From: Candidatus Avimonas caecicola
Lineage (GTDB): Bacteria > Bacillota > Clostridia > Oscillospirales > Acutalibacteraceae
Assembly (NCBI GenBank): GCA_904419875.1
Contig: CAJFTG010000010.1
Coordinates: forward strand, 1 to 64,000
Reading direction: 5' to 3'
Length of the DNA stretch: 64,000 nt
Shown: piece by piece, positions 25,600 through 34,348 of the stretch
How the letters are laid out: every line of letters begins with the position of its first letter
How positions within the stretch are numbered: the first letter of the stretch is position 1
Made by a program: the position numbers and the translations under genes
Notes under the pieces: generated by a model
The model's database searches: none
Told to the model about the DNA's origin: nothing
What the model saw: only the letters and a program-made list of their open reading frames with translations

Positions 25600-25975
25600 A
25601 TAAATAAAAATATTTTTTACAGCATAGGGCCTGATTTAGCGCCTTTCGGCTCCCGTTTTCGGGCGGCGGGGGCAATGAAGCAGGCGTTGCAAGTGATGCA
25701 GGCGGTAGCTTCAGAGCCTTTTGAGAGGCTTGCCGGCATAATCCCCTCAGGGCCTCCGCAAGCCCCCGGCTCCGCCGGAGGGGCTGCCTTTCCGCAGGCG
25801 AAGACGGGCGGGGCTGCCGTCTCCGGCAAAAATGCGCGGTGCCGTAAAGCCGCCGCCTCCTCCGTCGCGCTCGACCGGCCGCACCCCATCCGGTCCTCCC
25901 GGACGCCGCCGGATTTTTCACCGCCGCGCCGCCGGTTTCCCTCCGCAGAGGCGGCTTCTTCCGCGACCGGCGTTT
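25600..25975 (-). ncRNA. Candidate structured RNA of unknown class
   Basis: No convincing protein frame. On the minus strand a promoter-like sequence lies immediately upstream (26010-25981). The predicted transcript contains clean short hairpins, two with purine loops as expected for RNA (GCCGAAAGGC and CCCGAAAACGGG, near 25645-25665), larger GC stems (CCCCTCCGGCGG... and CCCTGAGGGG), and an AT-rich end near 25620-25595. I looked for RNase P RNA, tmRNA, 6S and SRP RNA landmarks and saw none. This is a candidate only. Confidence 0.35.
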
Positions 25976-25980
25976 CCTCT

Positions 25981-26010
25981 ATATTAGCACAACCTGCCGG
26001 AAAACGGCAA
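25981..26010 (-). promoter_or_regulatory. Promoter-like sequence with extended -10
   Basis: On the minus strand, TTGCCG (26010-26005), an 18-bp spacer ending in TGC, and TAATAT (25986-25981). It starts just after the terminator of the Rnf-like operon, so it would begin a new transcript across the 25.6-26.0 kb segment. Confidence 0.5.
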
Positions 26011-26011
26011 C

Positions 26012-26059
26012 AAAAAGGAGAGGCCGCAAAACCGACAATTTTGCGGCCTCTCCTTTTTT
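26012..26059. terminator. Strong hairpin terminator after the Rnf-like operon
   Basis: Perfect 20-nt arms (AAAAAGGAGAGGCCGCAAAA and its complement) around a 7-nt loop, with T runs on both strands. It lies about 300 bp after the last Rnf-like gene (-). Confidence 0.85.
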
Positions 26060-26359
26060 GTTTTGGACACCACCGGCTTTGGCGGGGGAAGGAATGCCGG
26101 AAAAAGTTTTCGCTCCCCGTATCGAGCGAAGCGCGTTGCCGATCAAAAGCCGGTCGATCAGCAGAAAATGGCAAAAACATTTGCCCAGTGAGAGAAATGC
26201 CCGTTTCCAGGCGGCAGAAGGCTTGAAAAAAGCGGGAAAATGCTTCCTTTCGTCTTTAAAAGGACACCGGCCGGTAAAACCCTTCCCGGGTCTTTTGCCG
26301 GCTTAGCAGGCGGTTTTGGCCCTGCGGATTATCGCCGCCGTCTCCGTCAGACGCTCCGG
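26060..26359. other. 3' untranslated stretch of the Rnf-like operon
   Basis: 300 bp between the last Rnf-like stop codon and the terminator. I see no gene. The RnfB gene that would be expected here in a standard Rnf order is absent. Confidence 0.5.
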
Positions 26360-27400
26360 TCACTTCGGCAGAACCGACAGGGCGAACATCGCCATTCCGG
26401 CCACGGCCAGCCAGACCGGCAGCGGCCGGAAAGAAGCCGGCAGATGCGGGTTGCCGGAGGTATCCACACGCGGGGTCGCCGCCGCCGCCAGCGCACAGCC
26501 GAGCCCGAGAATCAGGGCGGCCGCCGCCGTGCCGCCGAACAGGGGCAGGGCGGCCGCTTCCGGCAGCCGCCGGTCGGCGGCCAGCACCGCCAGCGACGCC
26601 AGGGCGGGAAGGGTGCCGTCTGCAAAGACGGCGCGCAGAGTCCCCCTGACGGGGGCTTCATTCGGCTTTTCCCGGAAAGCCGCGCCCGCCGCCAGGGCGA
26701 GCAGCCCCGCCAGAACGGCGGCGGCAAACGTCCTCCACAGGGACGGCAGCGGGAGAAGCCGGGTCAGCGGGGCGAACAGCGCCCCTGCAGCCGCGGCCAG
26801 GCACGCCGCGCCCGCCGCATAAACCAGCCCCTCCGAAATCCGGTAGCCGTTCAGCCTTCCCTGCCCGCGGATGCGGAACAGGGCAAACAGCAGCGCGGTC
26901 GTAATCAACCCCGCCCCGCCGAAGGCGAAGGAATCGGAAACCGGGAACCCCTCCGGCAGGAGCCGCACCCCCGCCAATGTCCCGGCCGACAGCAGCTCCC
27001 GCGCCGCGCCGATGATCAAAAGGACGGCAGCGCAGAAAAACAGCCGTTTTGCCGGCAGCGGCGGCTTTTCCGTCAGGGACAGCGCGGCCGGGGCGCTGAA
27101 CAGGGCCAGGGCGGCAAGGAGGCCCTCCGGCCCCATCGCCTCCAGCCAGGCGGGACGGAAGGCGGCCAGCGCCAGCCGCAAAGCAGTGTACAGCGCGGCG
27201 GCGAAAAGAAGGGAGGCCGCGTTGCGCATCCGGCCGGAGAGGGGCCGGAATATCAGAAGCATCAGCAGGTTGAGCAGCAGGAGCAGCGCGCCGCCGGCGA
27301 TGGCCAGCAGCGCGGCGGTCAGCGACCCGCAGCCCGCCGCCAGCAGGCAGAGGAAAACCGCCGCGCCGTCCACCGACGGACGCCGTTTCACGGGGGCCAT
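26360..27400 (-). CDS. Divergent RnfE-RnfA fusion-like membrane protein
   Basis: Hydrophobic protein of 346 aa with about ten membrane segments. Its first half follows the RnfE pattern (LLLLNLLMLLIFRPLSGRMR, then AARELLSAGTLAGVRLLP, matching the family's REILGxGTLFG). Its end follows RnfA (LPASFRPLPVWLAVAGMAMF, matching VPAPFRG...LITAGLMSLAF). The family's second cysteine in each half (the TNC motif that holds the membrane [2Fe-2S] cluster) is not seen; the matching places read ALFSAPAAL and ALASLAVLA. Cysteines do remain near the first positions (FLCLLAAGC; GAACLAA). The start at 27400 follows a GGGGGGAG site directly after the RnfG stop. It is probably a one-protein stand-in for RnfE plus RnfA. 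Confidence 0.6.
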   Translation of the reverse strand: MAPVKRRPSVDGAAVFLCLLAAGCGSLTAALLAIAGGALLLLLNLLMLLIFRPLSGRMRNAASLLFAAALYTALRLALAAFRPAWLEAMGPEGLLAALALFSAPAALSLTEKPPLPAKRLFFCAAVLLIIGAARELLSAGTLAGVRLLPEGFPVSDSFAFGGAGLITTALLFALFRIRGQGRLNGYRISEGLVYAAGAACLAAAAGALFAPLTRLLPLPSLWRTFAAAVLAGLLALAAGAAFREKPNEAPVRGTLRAVFADGTLPALASLAVLAADRRLPEAAALPLFGGTAAAALILGLGCALAAAATPRVDTSGNPHLPASFRPLPVWLAVAGMAMFALSVLPK

Positions 27401-27401
27401 C

Positions 27402-28409
27402 CTACCGGCTCCCCCCGGCGAGGGCCGCCGCGAATTCATACGCGCGGTTGGCGGCCTTCACCACCGCTTTGGAGGAGACCGTCGCGCCGGTCACGCCGTC
27501 CACTTCCCCGCTGCCGGTCGCCGCGTTCTCCACCCTGCCGCCGGATTCGTCCCCGCTGCCCTGCGCACCGGCGCTCGCCAGCGCCTCCGAAGCCAGCGAC
27601 ACGAACTCCGACACGTCCACCGAAACCCCGGTGTAGGCGTCGGTTTTCCCCGTGTCCGCATCGTACACCAGCGCCGCCGGGTCCTGCGCGTCGATCAGCG
27701 CTTCCTCCATTGTCTTCGCCTGCTCATGCCAGAGGGGGCCGTCTTCGGTCATCACATATTCCCCCGCCTCGGATTCCTGCTTTTTGGTCCGGTCGGACCC
27801 TTCCTTGAGCGCGTCCCAGTTCACCGCCGTGATCCGGCCGCCCTCCACCGTGATCTCCACGAAATATTGGTAGCCCTGCACATATTCCGCCTGCTCCGCC
27901 CGGTAGCTTCCGTCCTGCATCGCAGCCGCGGAGGAGGAACCGCCGCTCCCCGTCCCATTCTCCAGGCCGGTGTAGCCGTCCAGGGAGGCGGGAGCCGCCA
28001 GGGAATTGAACTGGCTGTAAAACGCCTCCTCGGTCACGCGGGAGCCGTACCCCTGCGTCTCCTGGTTGTCGCCGACCCGCAGTCCGAGGAAGCGGGAGGC
28101 GTCGGGGGAAAGCGCGGTGTGCACCTGCATCTCCCCGCCGTAACCCTTCACCGATACGGTGACCGCATAGCCGAGCAGGGACCCGTCCTTATCCAATACG
28201 CGGTAAGCCGCCTTGATGTCGGATTCGCCGGCGGTGTCCACCGCCTCCCAGGTATCGCCGGAAATCACGCCGGAAAACGCCTTGTGTACCGCCTGCATTT
28301 CCTGCTTTTCAATCACGGTGCGGGTGACGGCGTCCATGCCGAACAGCAGCGCCACCGATATTGCGGTCACCGCCAGCAGGCTGAGCAGCGGTTTAAGCCA
28401 TTGTTTCAT
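27402..28409 (-). CDS. rnfG: RnfG-type FMN-carrying electron transfer subunit
   Basis: Protein of 335 aa with one N-terminal membrane anchor (about 7-27). The FMN-binding domain ends with GVTGATVSSKAVV (about 306-318); the Thr in the GAT motif is the site where ApbE attaches FMN by a phosphoester bond. The protein is longer than usual RnfG (about 200 aa) because of Ser/Gly-rich insertions (GTGSGGSSSAAA near 150; a 60-residue linker before the flavin motif). It follows RnfD and is followed without a gap by the E-A-like protein. The domain is expected on the outer face of the membrane. Confidence 0.85.
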   Translation of the reverse strand: MKQWLKPLLSLLAVTAISVALLFGMDAVTRTVIEKQEMQAVHKAFSGVISGDTWEAVDTAGESDIKAAYRVLDKDGSLLGYAVTVSVKGYGGEMQVHTALSPDASRFLGLRVGDNQETQGYGSRVTEEAFYSQFNSLAAPASLDGYTGLENGTGSGGSSSAAAMQDGSYRAEQAEYVQGYQYFVEITVEGGRITAVNWDALKEGSDRTKKQESEAGEYVMTEDGPLWHEQAKTMEEALIDAQDPAALVYDADTGKTDAYTGVSVDVSEFVSLASEALASAGAQGSGDESGGRVENAATGSGEVDGVTGATVSSKAVVKAANRAYEFAAALAGGSR

Positions 28410-28485
28410 CCTATCCTAACTCCTTCCTTCTTGTACCGGGCTTCTGCCGGGGGCGGACCCGCCGGCCGCCTTTCTCCCGGGCGGC

Positions 28486-29436
28486 TCACCGCTTCGCCGG
28501 GTCGGGGGCGGCCGAACGGGACGGCCAGGTGCCGTAAACCGGCGGCCTGGTAAGGTACTCGATCAGCGGGGTGGCGAGGTTCATCAGCAGGATGGCGAAG
28601 CACATCCCCTCCGGGTAAGGGCCCCAGAGGCGGAGCGCCGCCGTCACGATCCCCACGCCGCCCGCGAAAAGCAGCTCGCCGGCAAAGGTGGTGGGCTTTC
28701 CGGTGAAATCCGTCACCATAAAAAACGCCCCCAGCATCAGGCCGCCGGACAAAACCTGTGCCGCCGCGTCCCCGGTAAACAGGGTATCGCCGCCGAAGAT
28801 CCACATAAACAGCGCGAAGCTCCATATGCAGGTCACCGGCACCCGGAGCCGGATGCAGCCGGTGCAGAGCAGATAGGCCCCGCCCAGCAGGATCAGCAGC
28901 GCCGAGGTCTCCCCGATGCTGCCGTTCTCCCGGCCCCACAGCATGGACCAGAGGCCCTCGTCCCCGGTCATCGCCAGCGGGGTGGCGGAAGAGGCGGCGT
29001 CTGCCCAGCCGTATCCGCTCAAGGCGGTGGGCCACACCGCCATCAGCATGGCGCGTCCCGCCATCGCGGGGTTAAGGAGGTTGTGCCCGATGCCGCCGAG
29101 CAGCTGCTTGACCACCGCAATGGAAAAGACGCCCGCCGCCGCCGCGGCGAACAGGTTGGTCCCCGCCGGGAGGGAAAGGGCCAGCAGCAGCCCGGTCACG
29201 ACGGCGCTGCCGTCGAAGGGCGCCCCGTCCCGGCGGAGCCGGAGACAGGCCCATTCGGTCAGCGCACAGGCCGCCACCGTCACCAGCAGCAGCCACAGGG
29301 CTTTCCACCGGAAGAACCAGAGGGCGGCGACTACCGCCGGGGCCAGCCCGATGCAGACGTCCCGCATGATGCCCTGCGTGTCCCGCGGCCGGCGGATATG
29401 CGGGGCGGAAAGCGCGATGTTTTGTTTATACTCCAA
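28486..29436 (-). CDS. rnfD: RnfD-type membrane subunit with covalent FMN site
   Basis: Integral membrane subunit (316 aa) with about nine hydrophobic segments, Gly-rich loops (GGIGHNLLNPAMAGRAML, a family signature) and the flavinylation motif DAASSATPLAM (about 166-176), in which the Thr would carry FMN. The end (YPEGMCFAILLMNLATPLIEYLTRPPVYG) is typical of the NqrB/RnfD family. It lies between RnfC and RnfG, the normal order C-D-G. Confidence 0.9.
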   Translation of the reverse strand: MEYKQNIALSAPHIRRPRDTQGIMRDVCIGLAPAVVAALWFFRWKALWLLLVTVAACALTEWACLRLRRDGAPFDGSAVVTGLLLALSLPAGTNLFAAAAAGVFSIAVVKQLLGGIGHNLLNPAMAGRAMLMAVWPTALSGYGWADAASSATPLAMTGDEGLWSMLWGRENGSIGETSALLILLGGAYLLCTGCIRLRVPVTCIWSFALFMWIFGGDTLFTGDAAAQVLSGGLMLGAFFMVTDFTGKPTTFAGELLFAGGVGIVTAALRLWGPYPEGMCFAILLMNLATPLIEYLTRPPVYGTWPSRSAAPDPAKR

Positions 29437-29487
29437 GAAGGGTCTCCCCCTTTCGTTGACTGAAGCGCCGGCGCGCCGGCCGGCCGC

Positions 29488-30798
29488 CTACGCAGGCTTC
29501 ACCCGGTTCTCCCGGAAGGCGGAACGGGCCATTGTCACCCGGTGAGCCAGATGCCGCTTGGCCGGACAGATATACGAGCAGCAGCCGCAGGAGATGCACT
29601 GGTCGGCCCGGTAGGTCACGCAGGCGGCCATATCCCCGGCGATCACCGCCGCGTCGATGGCGAAGGGCAGCAGCGAGGAGGGGCATACCCGCGCGCAGCC
29701 GCCGCAGCGGATGCAGTTGCTCTCCCGGTTCTCCGGCCGGTCCAGCACCACCAGCCCGGCGGTGCCCTTGACGACCGGCACCTCCAGAGAGGGCAGCGCC
29801 GCGCCGGTCATCGGTCCGCCCGCAATCCACAGATGCCGGGCGTCCCCCGTGACGCCGCCGCAGTATTCCAGCAGCTCCGACAGGCGGGTGCCGACCGGGA
29901 CATACAGGTTGGCGGGCTTTCCCACCCGGCCGGCCACGGTCACCACCCGGTGGGTCAGCGGGCGGCCCTGCAGCGCGTCGGCAAGGGCGACCGCGGTCCC
30001 CACGTTGCTGACAATCACCCCGCAGTCGGCGGGCAGGCCGCCGGCTGGCACCTCCCGCCCAAGGACCGCCTTGATAAGCTGCCGTTCGCCCCCCTGCGGG
30101 TACCTGGCGGGCAGGCGGACGACCGAAAGCCCCTCCTGTCCCCGGACAGCATCCTCCAGCAGGGCGATCGCATCCGGTTTGTTTTCCTCCACACAGAGCA
30201 TCCCCAGCGCACCGCCCGCCGCCGTCTGCAGCGCCTTCGCCCCGGCGATCACCTGCGCCGTCTGCTCCACCATCAGGCGATGGTCGCCGGTGAGGTAGGG
30301 CTCGCATTCCGCGCCGTTGACCAGCACATAACGAATCGGCTTGTTGGTATCGTATTTCAGAAAAGTGGGGAATCCGGCGCCGCCCATCCCGGTCAGGCCG
30401 GCTTCCCGCATCAGGGCGCGGACGCCGTCCCGGCTGTTTGCGCCCAGCAGCGGCGGGGCCGCTTCCCCCTTTCCGTCGCTGTCCACCACCACGGCCAGGG
30501 TCTGCCCTTCGGCCGAGGGCCGGGGCTCCACCGCCCGGACCGTTCCGGACACGCCGCAGTGGACGGGCGCGGCAAAGACCGGACGGTTTCCCTCCGCCGC
30601 GGGGGGAACGCCGACCACCTGGCCGGCCAGCACCCGGTCGCCGGGCTTCACCGTCGGGATACACTCCGCCCCGAAGCCCTGCCGCATCAGCAGCACCAGG
30701 CGGGCGGGAGTAAAGGGCTGAATCTTGCTCTGCGAGGTCTGATCCTTATGCTCCACGGCATGGCCGAACGCCACGCCCCCTCGAAAAGGCAGGGGCAT
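29488..30798 (-). CDS. rnfC: RnfC-type NADH-oxidising Fe-S subunit
   Basis: Peripheral subunit (436 aa). The NADH/FMN-binding core contains GLTGMGGAGFPTFLKYDTNK (about 134-153) and a SLBB-like region. The C-terminus holds two [4Fe-4S] motifs, CIRCGGCARVCP and CISCGCCSYICP. The ribosome site AGAAAGG precedes the ATG at 30798. In standard Rnf complexes RnfC passes electrons between NAD and the flavin/Fe-S chain that ends at RnfB and ferredoxin. Here RnfB is missing from the operon, so the electron partner is open. Confidence 0.9.
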   Translation of the reverse strand: MPLPFRGGVAFGHAVEHKDQTSQSKIQPFTPARLVLLMRQGFGAECIPTVKPGDRVLAGQVVGVPPAAEGNRPVFAAPVHCGVSGTVRAVEPRPSAEGQTLAVVVDSDGKGEAAPPLLGANSRDGVRALMREAGLTGMGGAGFPTFLKYDTNKPIRYVLVNGAECEPYLTGDHRLMVEQTAQVIAGAKALQTAAGGALGMLCVEENKPDAIALLEDAVRGQEGLSVVRLPARYPQGGERQLIKAVLGREVPAGGLPADCGVIVSNVGTAVALADALQGRPLTHRVVTVAGRVGKPANLYVPVGTRLSELLEYCGGVTGDARHLWIAGGPMTGAALPSLEVPVVKGTAGLVVLDRPENRESNCIRCGGCARVCPSSLLPFAIDAAVIAGDMAACVTYRADQCISCGCCSYICPAKRHLAHRVTMARSAFRENRVKPA

Positions 30799-30915
30799 CG
30801 CTCTTCATCCTTTCTCCGCAGGTTCGCGTATTTTCTTTAATATGAACAATATACACCGATAGAAACCGGCCGGCGGCCATCCCCCGCGCCGCGCACGGGC
30901 CTGCCGCCGCGGCCG

Positions 30916-31968
30916 TCATTCCACCGCTTCCAGGACAAAGCCGGAAGTGGCCGCCGTGCTTCCGTCCTCAAACACCCACAGCGCCTCCAGCCCGGGGGTT
31001 TCCTCCGCCAGCCGCCGCGCCTGCTCATACGGCTGGGCGTACAGCGCGGTGGAATAGAAATCCGCCGTCCCCGCATCCGGCGCCAGCACGGTGACCGCCC
31101 GGACGTACGAGGCGGGGAGGCCGGTCGCGGCGTCGAGTATATGGGTATAGGGTATCCCGTCTTTCACAAAATATTTCTGGTAGTCCCCGCTGGTGGCGAT
31201 GCAGATGTCCTCCGCTGTGATCTGCCCCAGGGAAGCCGGCGGCTTCTCCGCCCCCGAGAGATTGAGGGAAGCGTCCGGATTGCTCACCGCCACGGTCCAG
31301 CCCTCCCGGCCGGGAGGGGAGCCCGCGCACACCAGGGTGCTGGTGCCGCAGTCCAGCAGAAAGCGGTCGAGCCCGCTCTCTTTGAGCTTGTCCGCGACCG
31401 TCTGCGCCGCCAGCCCCTTGGCCACGCAGCCAAGGTCCAGGGACATCGCCGGGTCGGCCAGCTCCACCGCCGCGCCGTCCCCGTCCCGCGTCACGAGGAC
31501 CGCGTCCATCGAAACGTGCCGCATCGCCTCCGCCACCGCCTCATCCGCAGGCGGGGCTCCCGCCTCCCTGGCGGTGTGCCAGAGGGAAAGGACGCCGCCC
31601 ATGGCGACATTCACCGCCGGCGTCCGCGCCTGCCAGGCGCGGCAGGCGTCGACCGCGTCGGCCAGCGCCGGCTCCGTCCGAACCGGGCCTTTCCCCGCCC
31701 CGGCGTTGACGCGGGACAGCTCGCTGTCGGCCCGATAACGGTTGAACAGCCGGTCCGCCTGCTCCAGCTCCGCCTTCACCAGCTCGGCGGCCCGGTCAAA
31801 CTCCGCGCTGTCGGTACAGTAGGCGGTCAGGCGCACCACCGTATCCAGCGAACCGACAAAGGCGGTTTGAAAGCGGCCGAGCGCCGGTTCCGCTCCGGCC
31901 GCACAGCCGGGCAGGAGGCCGCAGGCCAGCAAAACAGCAGCGATTTTCAACCGCCCAACAACCGGCAT
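30916..31968 (-). CDS. apbE: ApbE flavin transferase lipoprotein
   Basis: Exported FMN transferase (350 aa). A signal peptide with a lipobox (LLPGC, Cys22) anchors it outside the membrane. Family motifs are present: NRYRADSELSRVN, LGCVAKGLAAQ, ATSGDYQKYF and HILDAATGLPA, including the metal-binding Asp/Thr region. It transfers FMN from FAD to Thr residues in RnfD and RnfG, both of which have target motifs in the next genes. It is first in the minus-strand operon, preceded by an extended -10 promoter. Confidence 0.92.
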   Translation of the reverse strand: MPVVGRLKIAAVLLACGLLPGCAAGAEPALGRFQTAFVGSLDTVVRLTAYCTDSAEFDRAAELVKAELEQADRLFNRYRADSELSRVNAGAGKGPVRTEPALADAVDACRAWQARTPAVNVAMGGVLSLWHTAREAGAPPADEAVAEAMRHVSMDAVLVTRDGDGAAVELADPAMSLDLGCVAKGLAAQTVADKLKESGLDRFLLDCGTSTLVCAGSPPGREGWTVAVSNPDASLNLSGAEKPPASLGQITAEDICIATSGDYQKYFVKDGIPYTHILDAATGLPASYVRAVTVLAPDAGTADFYSTALYAQPYEQARRLAEETPGLEALWVFEDGSTAATSGFVLEAVE

Positions 31969-32047
31969 GACAGCCCCCGTCCTTTCCCCTTCGGCACAAC
32001 TCCCGGCAAAAAGCTCCGTCCCCTCTCCGCCACGAGCTCTTACCGGG

Positions 32048-32056
32048 ATTATACCA
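32048..32056 (-). promoter_or_regulatory. Extended -10 promoter of the ApbE-Rnf-like operon
   Basis: On the minus strand TGGTATAAT is a consensus extended -10 element (TATAAT at 32053-32048). The -35 region is weak, as is common with extended -10 promoters. It lies 80 bp before apbE. Confidence 0.6.
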
Positions 32057-32198
32057 TAAACGACGGCAAAAAGGGGGAATTATTTCCAATCCCTCTTAAA
32101 TTTTCTTAATCCGGCTTTTATTTTATACCGAATCGTGGTAGAATACTCTCAGTTTCTTTTCCGGATGGTTTTCAGACTACTTTCAGGAGTTGATCGAG

Positions 32199-32687
32199 AT
32201 GAAAAGCGACCGTTCCTTTCCCCATATGCCGCTCCGCCTGAGCCTTGCGGTCCTGGCCGCCGCGGCCGCCCTGTCCATGGCCGCCTGCACCCAGAAGGAG
32301 GATTCCCCGAACGCCGGCGGGGACGCGACAACCGCCGCCTCGCAGACCGATACGACCACCGCCGTCACCACCACCCTGGCAACCACCGCCGCCACCACCG
32401 TGCCTCCGGTGACCGGCGACCTGACGACCGGTTGGTCCACCGATTCGGTGAACATCCGCACCGGCCCCGGCATCGAATATTACGCAATCGGCGGGCTGCA
32501 TGTGGGGGAACAGGTCACCATTCTCGGTAAAGAGGGCGATTGGTACAAAATCCGCTTTGTCAACGGGCCGGACGGCGTGGGGTATGTAAACGCCCAGTAC
32601 ATTTCGGGGAGCCTGGTGCCCACGGCCACCACGTCCGCCACGACCACTGCCCCGGCGGCCACCACCACGGCCGCCGCTGCCCAGTAG
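32199..32687 (+). CDS. SH3-domain lipoprotein
   Basis: Small surface lipoprotein (162 aa from the ATG at 32199, with AGGAG 10 bp upstream; a TTG at 32190 is an alternative). The signal peptide ends in LSMAAC. Thr-rich linkers flank one bacterial SH3 domain (about 78-138: SVNIRTGPGIEYYAIG, LGKEGDWYKIRF, VGYVNAQYI). Such domains bind peptidoglycan. A hairpin terminator follows, so it is a single-gene unit. Confidence 0.85.
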   Translation: MKSDRSFPHMPLRLSLAVLAAAAALSMAACTQKEDSPNAGGDATTAASQTDTTTAVTTTLATTAATTVPPVTGDLTTGWSTDSVNIRTGPGIEYYAIGGLHVGEQVTILGKEGDWYKIRFVNGPDGVGYVNAQYISGSLVPTATTSATTTAPAATTTAAAAQ

Positions 32688-32715
32688 CGGCGCGGCAGCG
32701 CGCCATCAAGCCATC

Positions 32716-32750
32716 AAAAAGGAGGAAGGGCGGCGCTCTTCCTCCTTTTT
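32716..32750 (+). terminator. Hairpin terminator after the SH3 lipoprotein gene
   Basis: Arms AAAAAGGAGGAAG and CTTCCTCCTTTTT around a short GC loop, with a T run on the plus strand. Confidence 0.85.
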
Positions 32751-32784
32751 ACGGAAAAAGCCGGTTCCAAAGAAAGGAAACGCC

Positions 32785-33990
32785 ATGAGACAGAACCGCG
32801 ACTATCCCCGCCTGACCGTCACCCGCAAGGCCCAGCTTTCCTGCGAGGCGGGCCATCCCTGGATCTACGATACCGAAGTGCTCGCCGCCGAGGGCCACGA
32901 GAACGGCGGCATTGTGGACGTGTTCAGCACCCGGGGCCGGTATATCGGCACCGGGCTGGTCAGCGACCGCTCCAAAATCCGGGTCCGCCTGCTCACCCGC
33001 AACGCCTCGGACCGTTTGGACGAGGCGTTCTGGGAGCGGCGCATCCGGTATGCATGGGAATACCGCAAAACGGTGATGGGGGCCGACTGCGGCGCCTGCC
33101 GCGTGATTTTCGGGGAAGCCGACCAGTTCCCCGGCCTGACGGCGGACCGTTTTGAAAACGTGCTCGTCACCCAGACCCTCTCGATCGGCATGGAGCGGCT
33201 CAAGCCGGTGCTTTTCCCCCTCCTGCTCAAGGTGCTGCGGGAGGACGGGCAAACCGTGGACGGGATTTACGAGCGCAACGACGTGGCCATCCGTCGGCTG
33301 GAGGGGCTGGAAGAGGAAAAGGGCTGGTTCGGGCCGGCCCTCCCGTCCACCCGCCTGACGCTGACCGAAAACGGCGTGATGTATGCGGTGGATTTTGAAA
33401 ACGGCCAGAAAACCGGGTTTTTTCTGGATCAGAAATACAACCGCCGGGCCGCGGCCCGGCTCGCCGCCGGCCGGCGGGTGCTTGACTGTTTCACCCACAC
33501 CGGCTCCTTTGCGCTCAACGCCGCGCTGGCCGGAGCGGCGCATGTGACCGCGGTGGACATTTCGGCCGAGGCCGTGGCCATGGCTGCGGAAAACGCCCGG
33601 CTCAACGGGCTGGAGGGGCGGATGGACTTCCTGTGCGAAAACGTCTTCGACCTGCTTCCCGCCCTGAAGGGGCGGCCCTACGACTTCATCATCCTCGACC
33701 CGCCGGCCTTCGCCAAATCCCGCTCGGCGACCGAGAACGCCGTGCGGGGCTACAAGGAGATCAACCTGCGCGCCATGAAGCTGCTTCCCCGGGGCGGGTA
33801 TCTCGCCACCTGTTCCTGCTCCCACTTCATGACCGAACCGCTGTTCCGGGACATGCTCAAGGCGGCGGCCGCCGACGCGGGCGTCTCCCTGCGCCAGATC
33901 GAGGCGCGCCGGCAGTCGCCGGATCACCCCATCCTCTGGAGCGTGCCGGAGACCGACTATCTGAAATTTTACCTGTTCCAGGTCGTCTGA
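32785..33990 (+). CDS. Class I rRNA methyltransferase, RlmI type
   Basis: Cytoplasmic enzyme of 401 aa. The N-terminal PUA domain (about 8-80) is followed by a linker and the SAM-binding domain (VLDCFTHTGSFALNAALAGA near 232-251, the family's Asp and Gly-rich loop) and the catalytic-face motif DPPAFAKS (about 309-316). The late TCSCSHFM carries the conserved cysteines of 23S rRNA m5C methyltransferases. The ribosome site AGAAAGGAAA precedes the ATG. Confidence 0.9.
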   Translation: MRQNRDYPRLTVTRKAQLSCEAGHPWIYDTEVLAAEGHENGGIVDVFSTRGRYIGTGLVSDRSKIRVRLLTRNASDRLDEAFWERRIRYAWEYRKTVMGADCGACRVIFGEADQFPGLTADRFENVLVTQTLSIGMERLKPVLFPLLLKVLREDGQTVDGIYERNDVAIRRLEGLEEEKGWFGPALPSTRLTLTENGVMYAVDFENGQKTGFFLDQKYNRRAAARLAAGRRVLDCFTHTGSFALNAALAGAAHVTAVDISAEAVAMAAENARLNGLEGRMDFLCENVFDLLPALKGRPYDFIILDPPAFAKSRSATENAVRGYKEINLRAMKLLPRGGYLATCSCSHFMTEPLFRDMLKAAAADAGVSLRQIEARRQSPDHPILWSVPETDYLKFYLFQVV

Positions 33991-34348
33991 GGCGGGGAAG
34001 CCCCGTCTGAAACCGTGCGCGGTGCGGACCCGCGCGGGATAGGCCGCGACGCCCCGCCGCGAGGGGGGAAGGCCGTCTGCCGCCCATCCGGAGCGGCGGT
34101 TTCTCCGGGGCGAACGCGGGACGGCTCTTCATAAAGAAACAGGGCGGCCGCTCCGCCGCCCGTGCCGGAATCATCCGTGGGCCGGGGATCGCAGCCCGCG
34201 CGCGGTTATCCGGGGCCCGCCGCGGCACGCTGTGCCTGCGGCGGGCTCTTTGCCTTTCTCGGGGCCGGATGCTGCCGGCAAGTATACTTCCCTGCGCATT
34301 GCATATACTTTAGGGTATCGGTATCGACCTTTTTAAGGAGGAATCGGC
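33991..34348. other. Gene-free stretch before the bPH2 pair
   Basis: GC-rich, with a hairpin-forming GGGCGGCCGCTCCGCCGCCC at about 34143-34162. The last 60 bp are less GC-rich, with two TATACTT copies and a possible TATACT -10 near 34305. No gene is seen. Confidence 0.5.

Noticed and set aside
25617-25720. CITCNAC motif on the minus strand, as a possible RnfB remnant
   Set aside because: Only three cysteines, not followed by the CP of ferredoxin sites, and no other RnfB-like sequence around it. Probably chance.
25483-26226. Plus-strand frame of 247 codons near the candidate RNA
   Set aside because: It crosses the terminator at 26012-26059 and shows no family motif or ribosome site.
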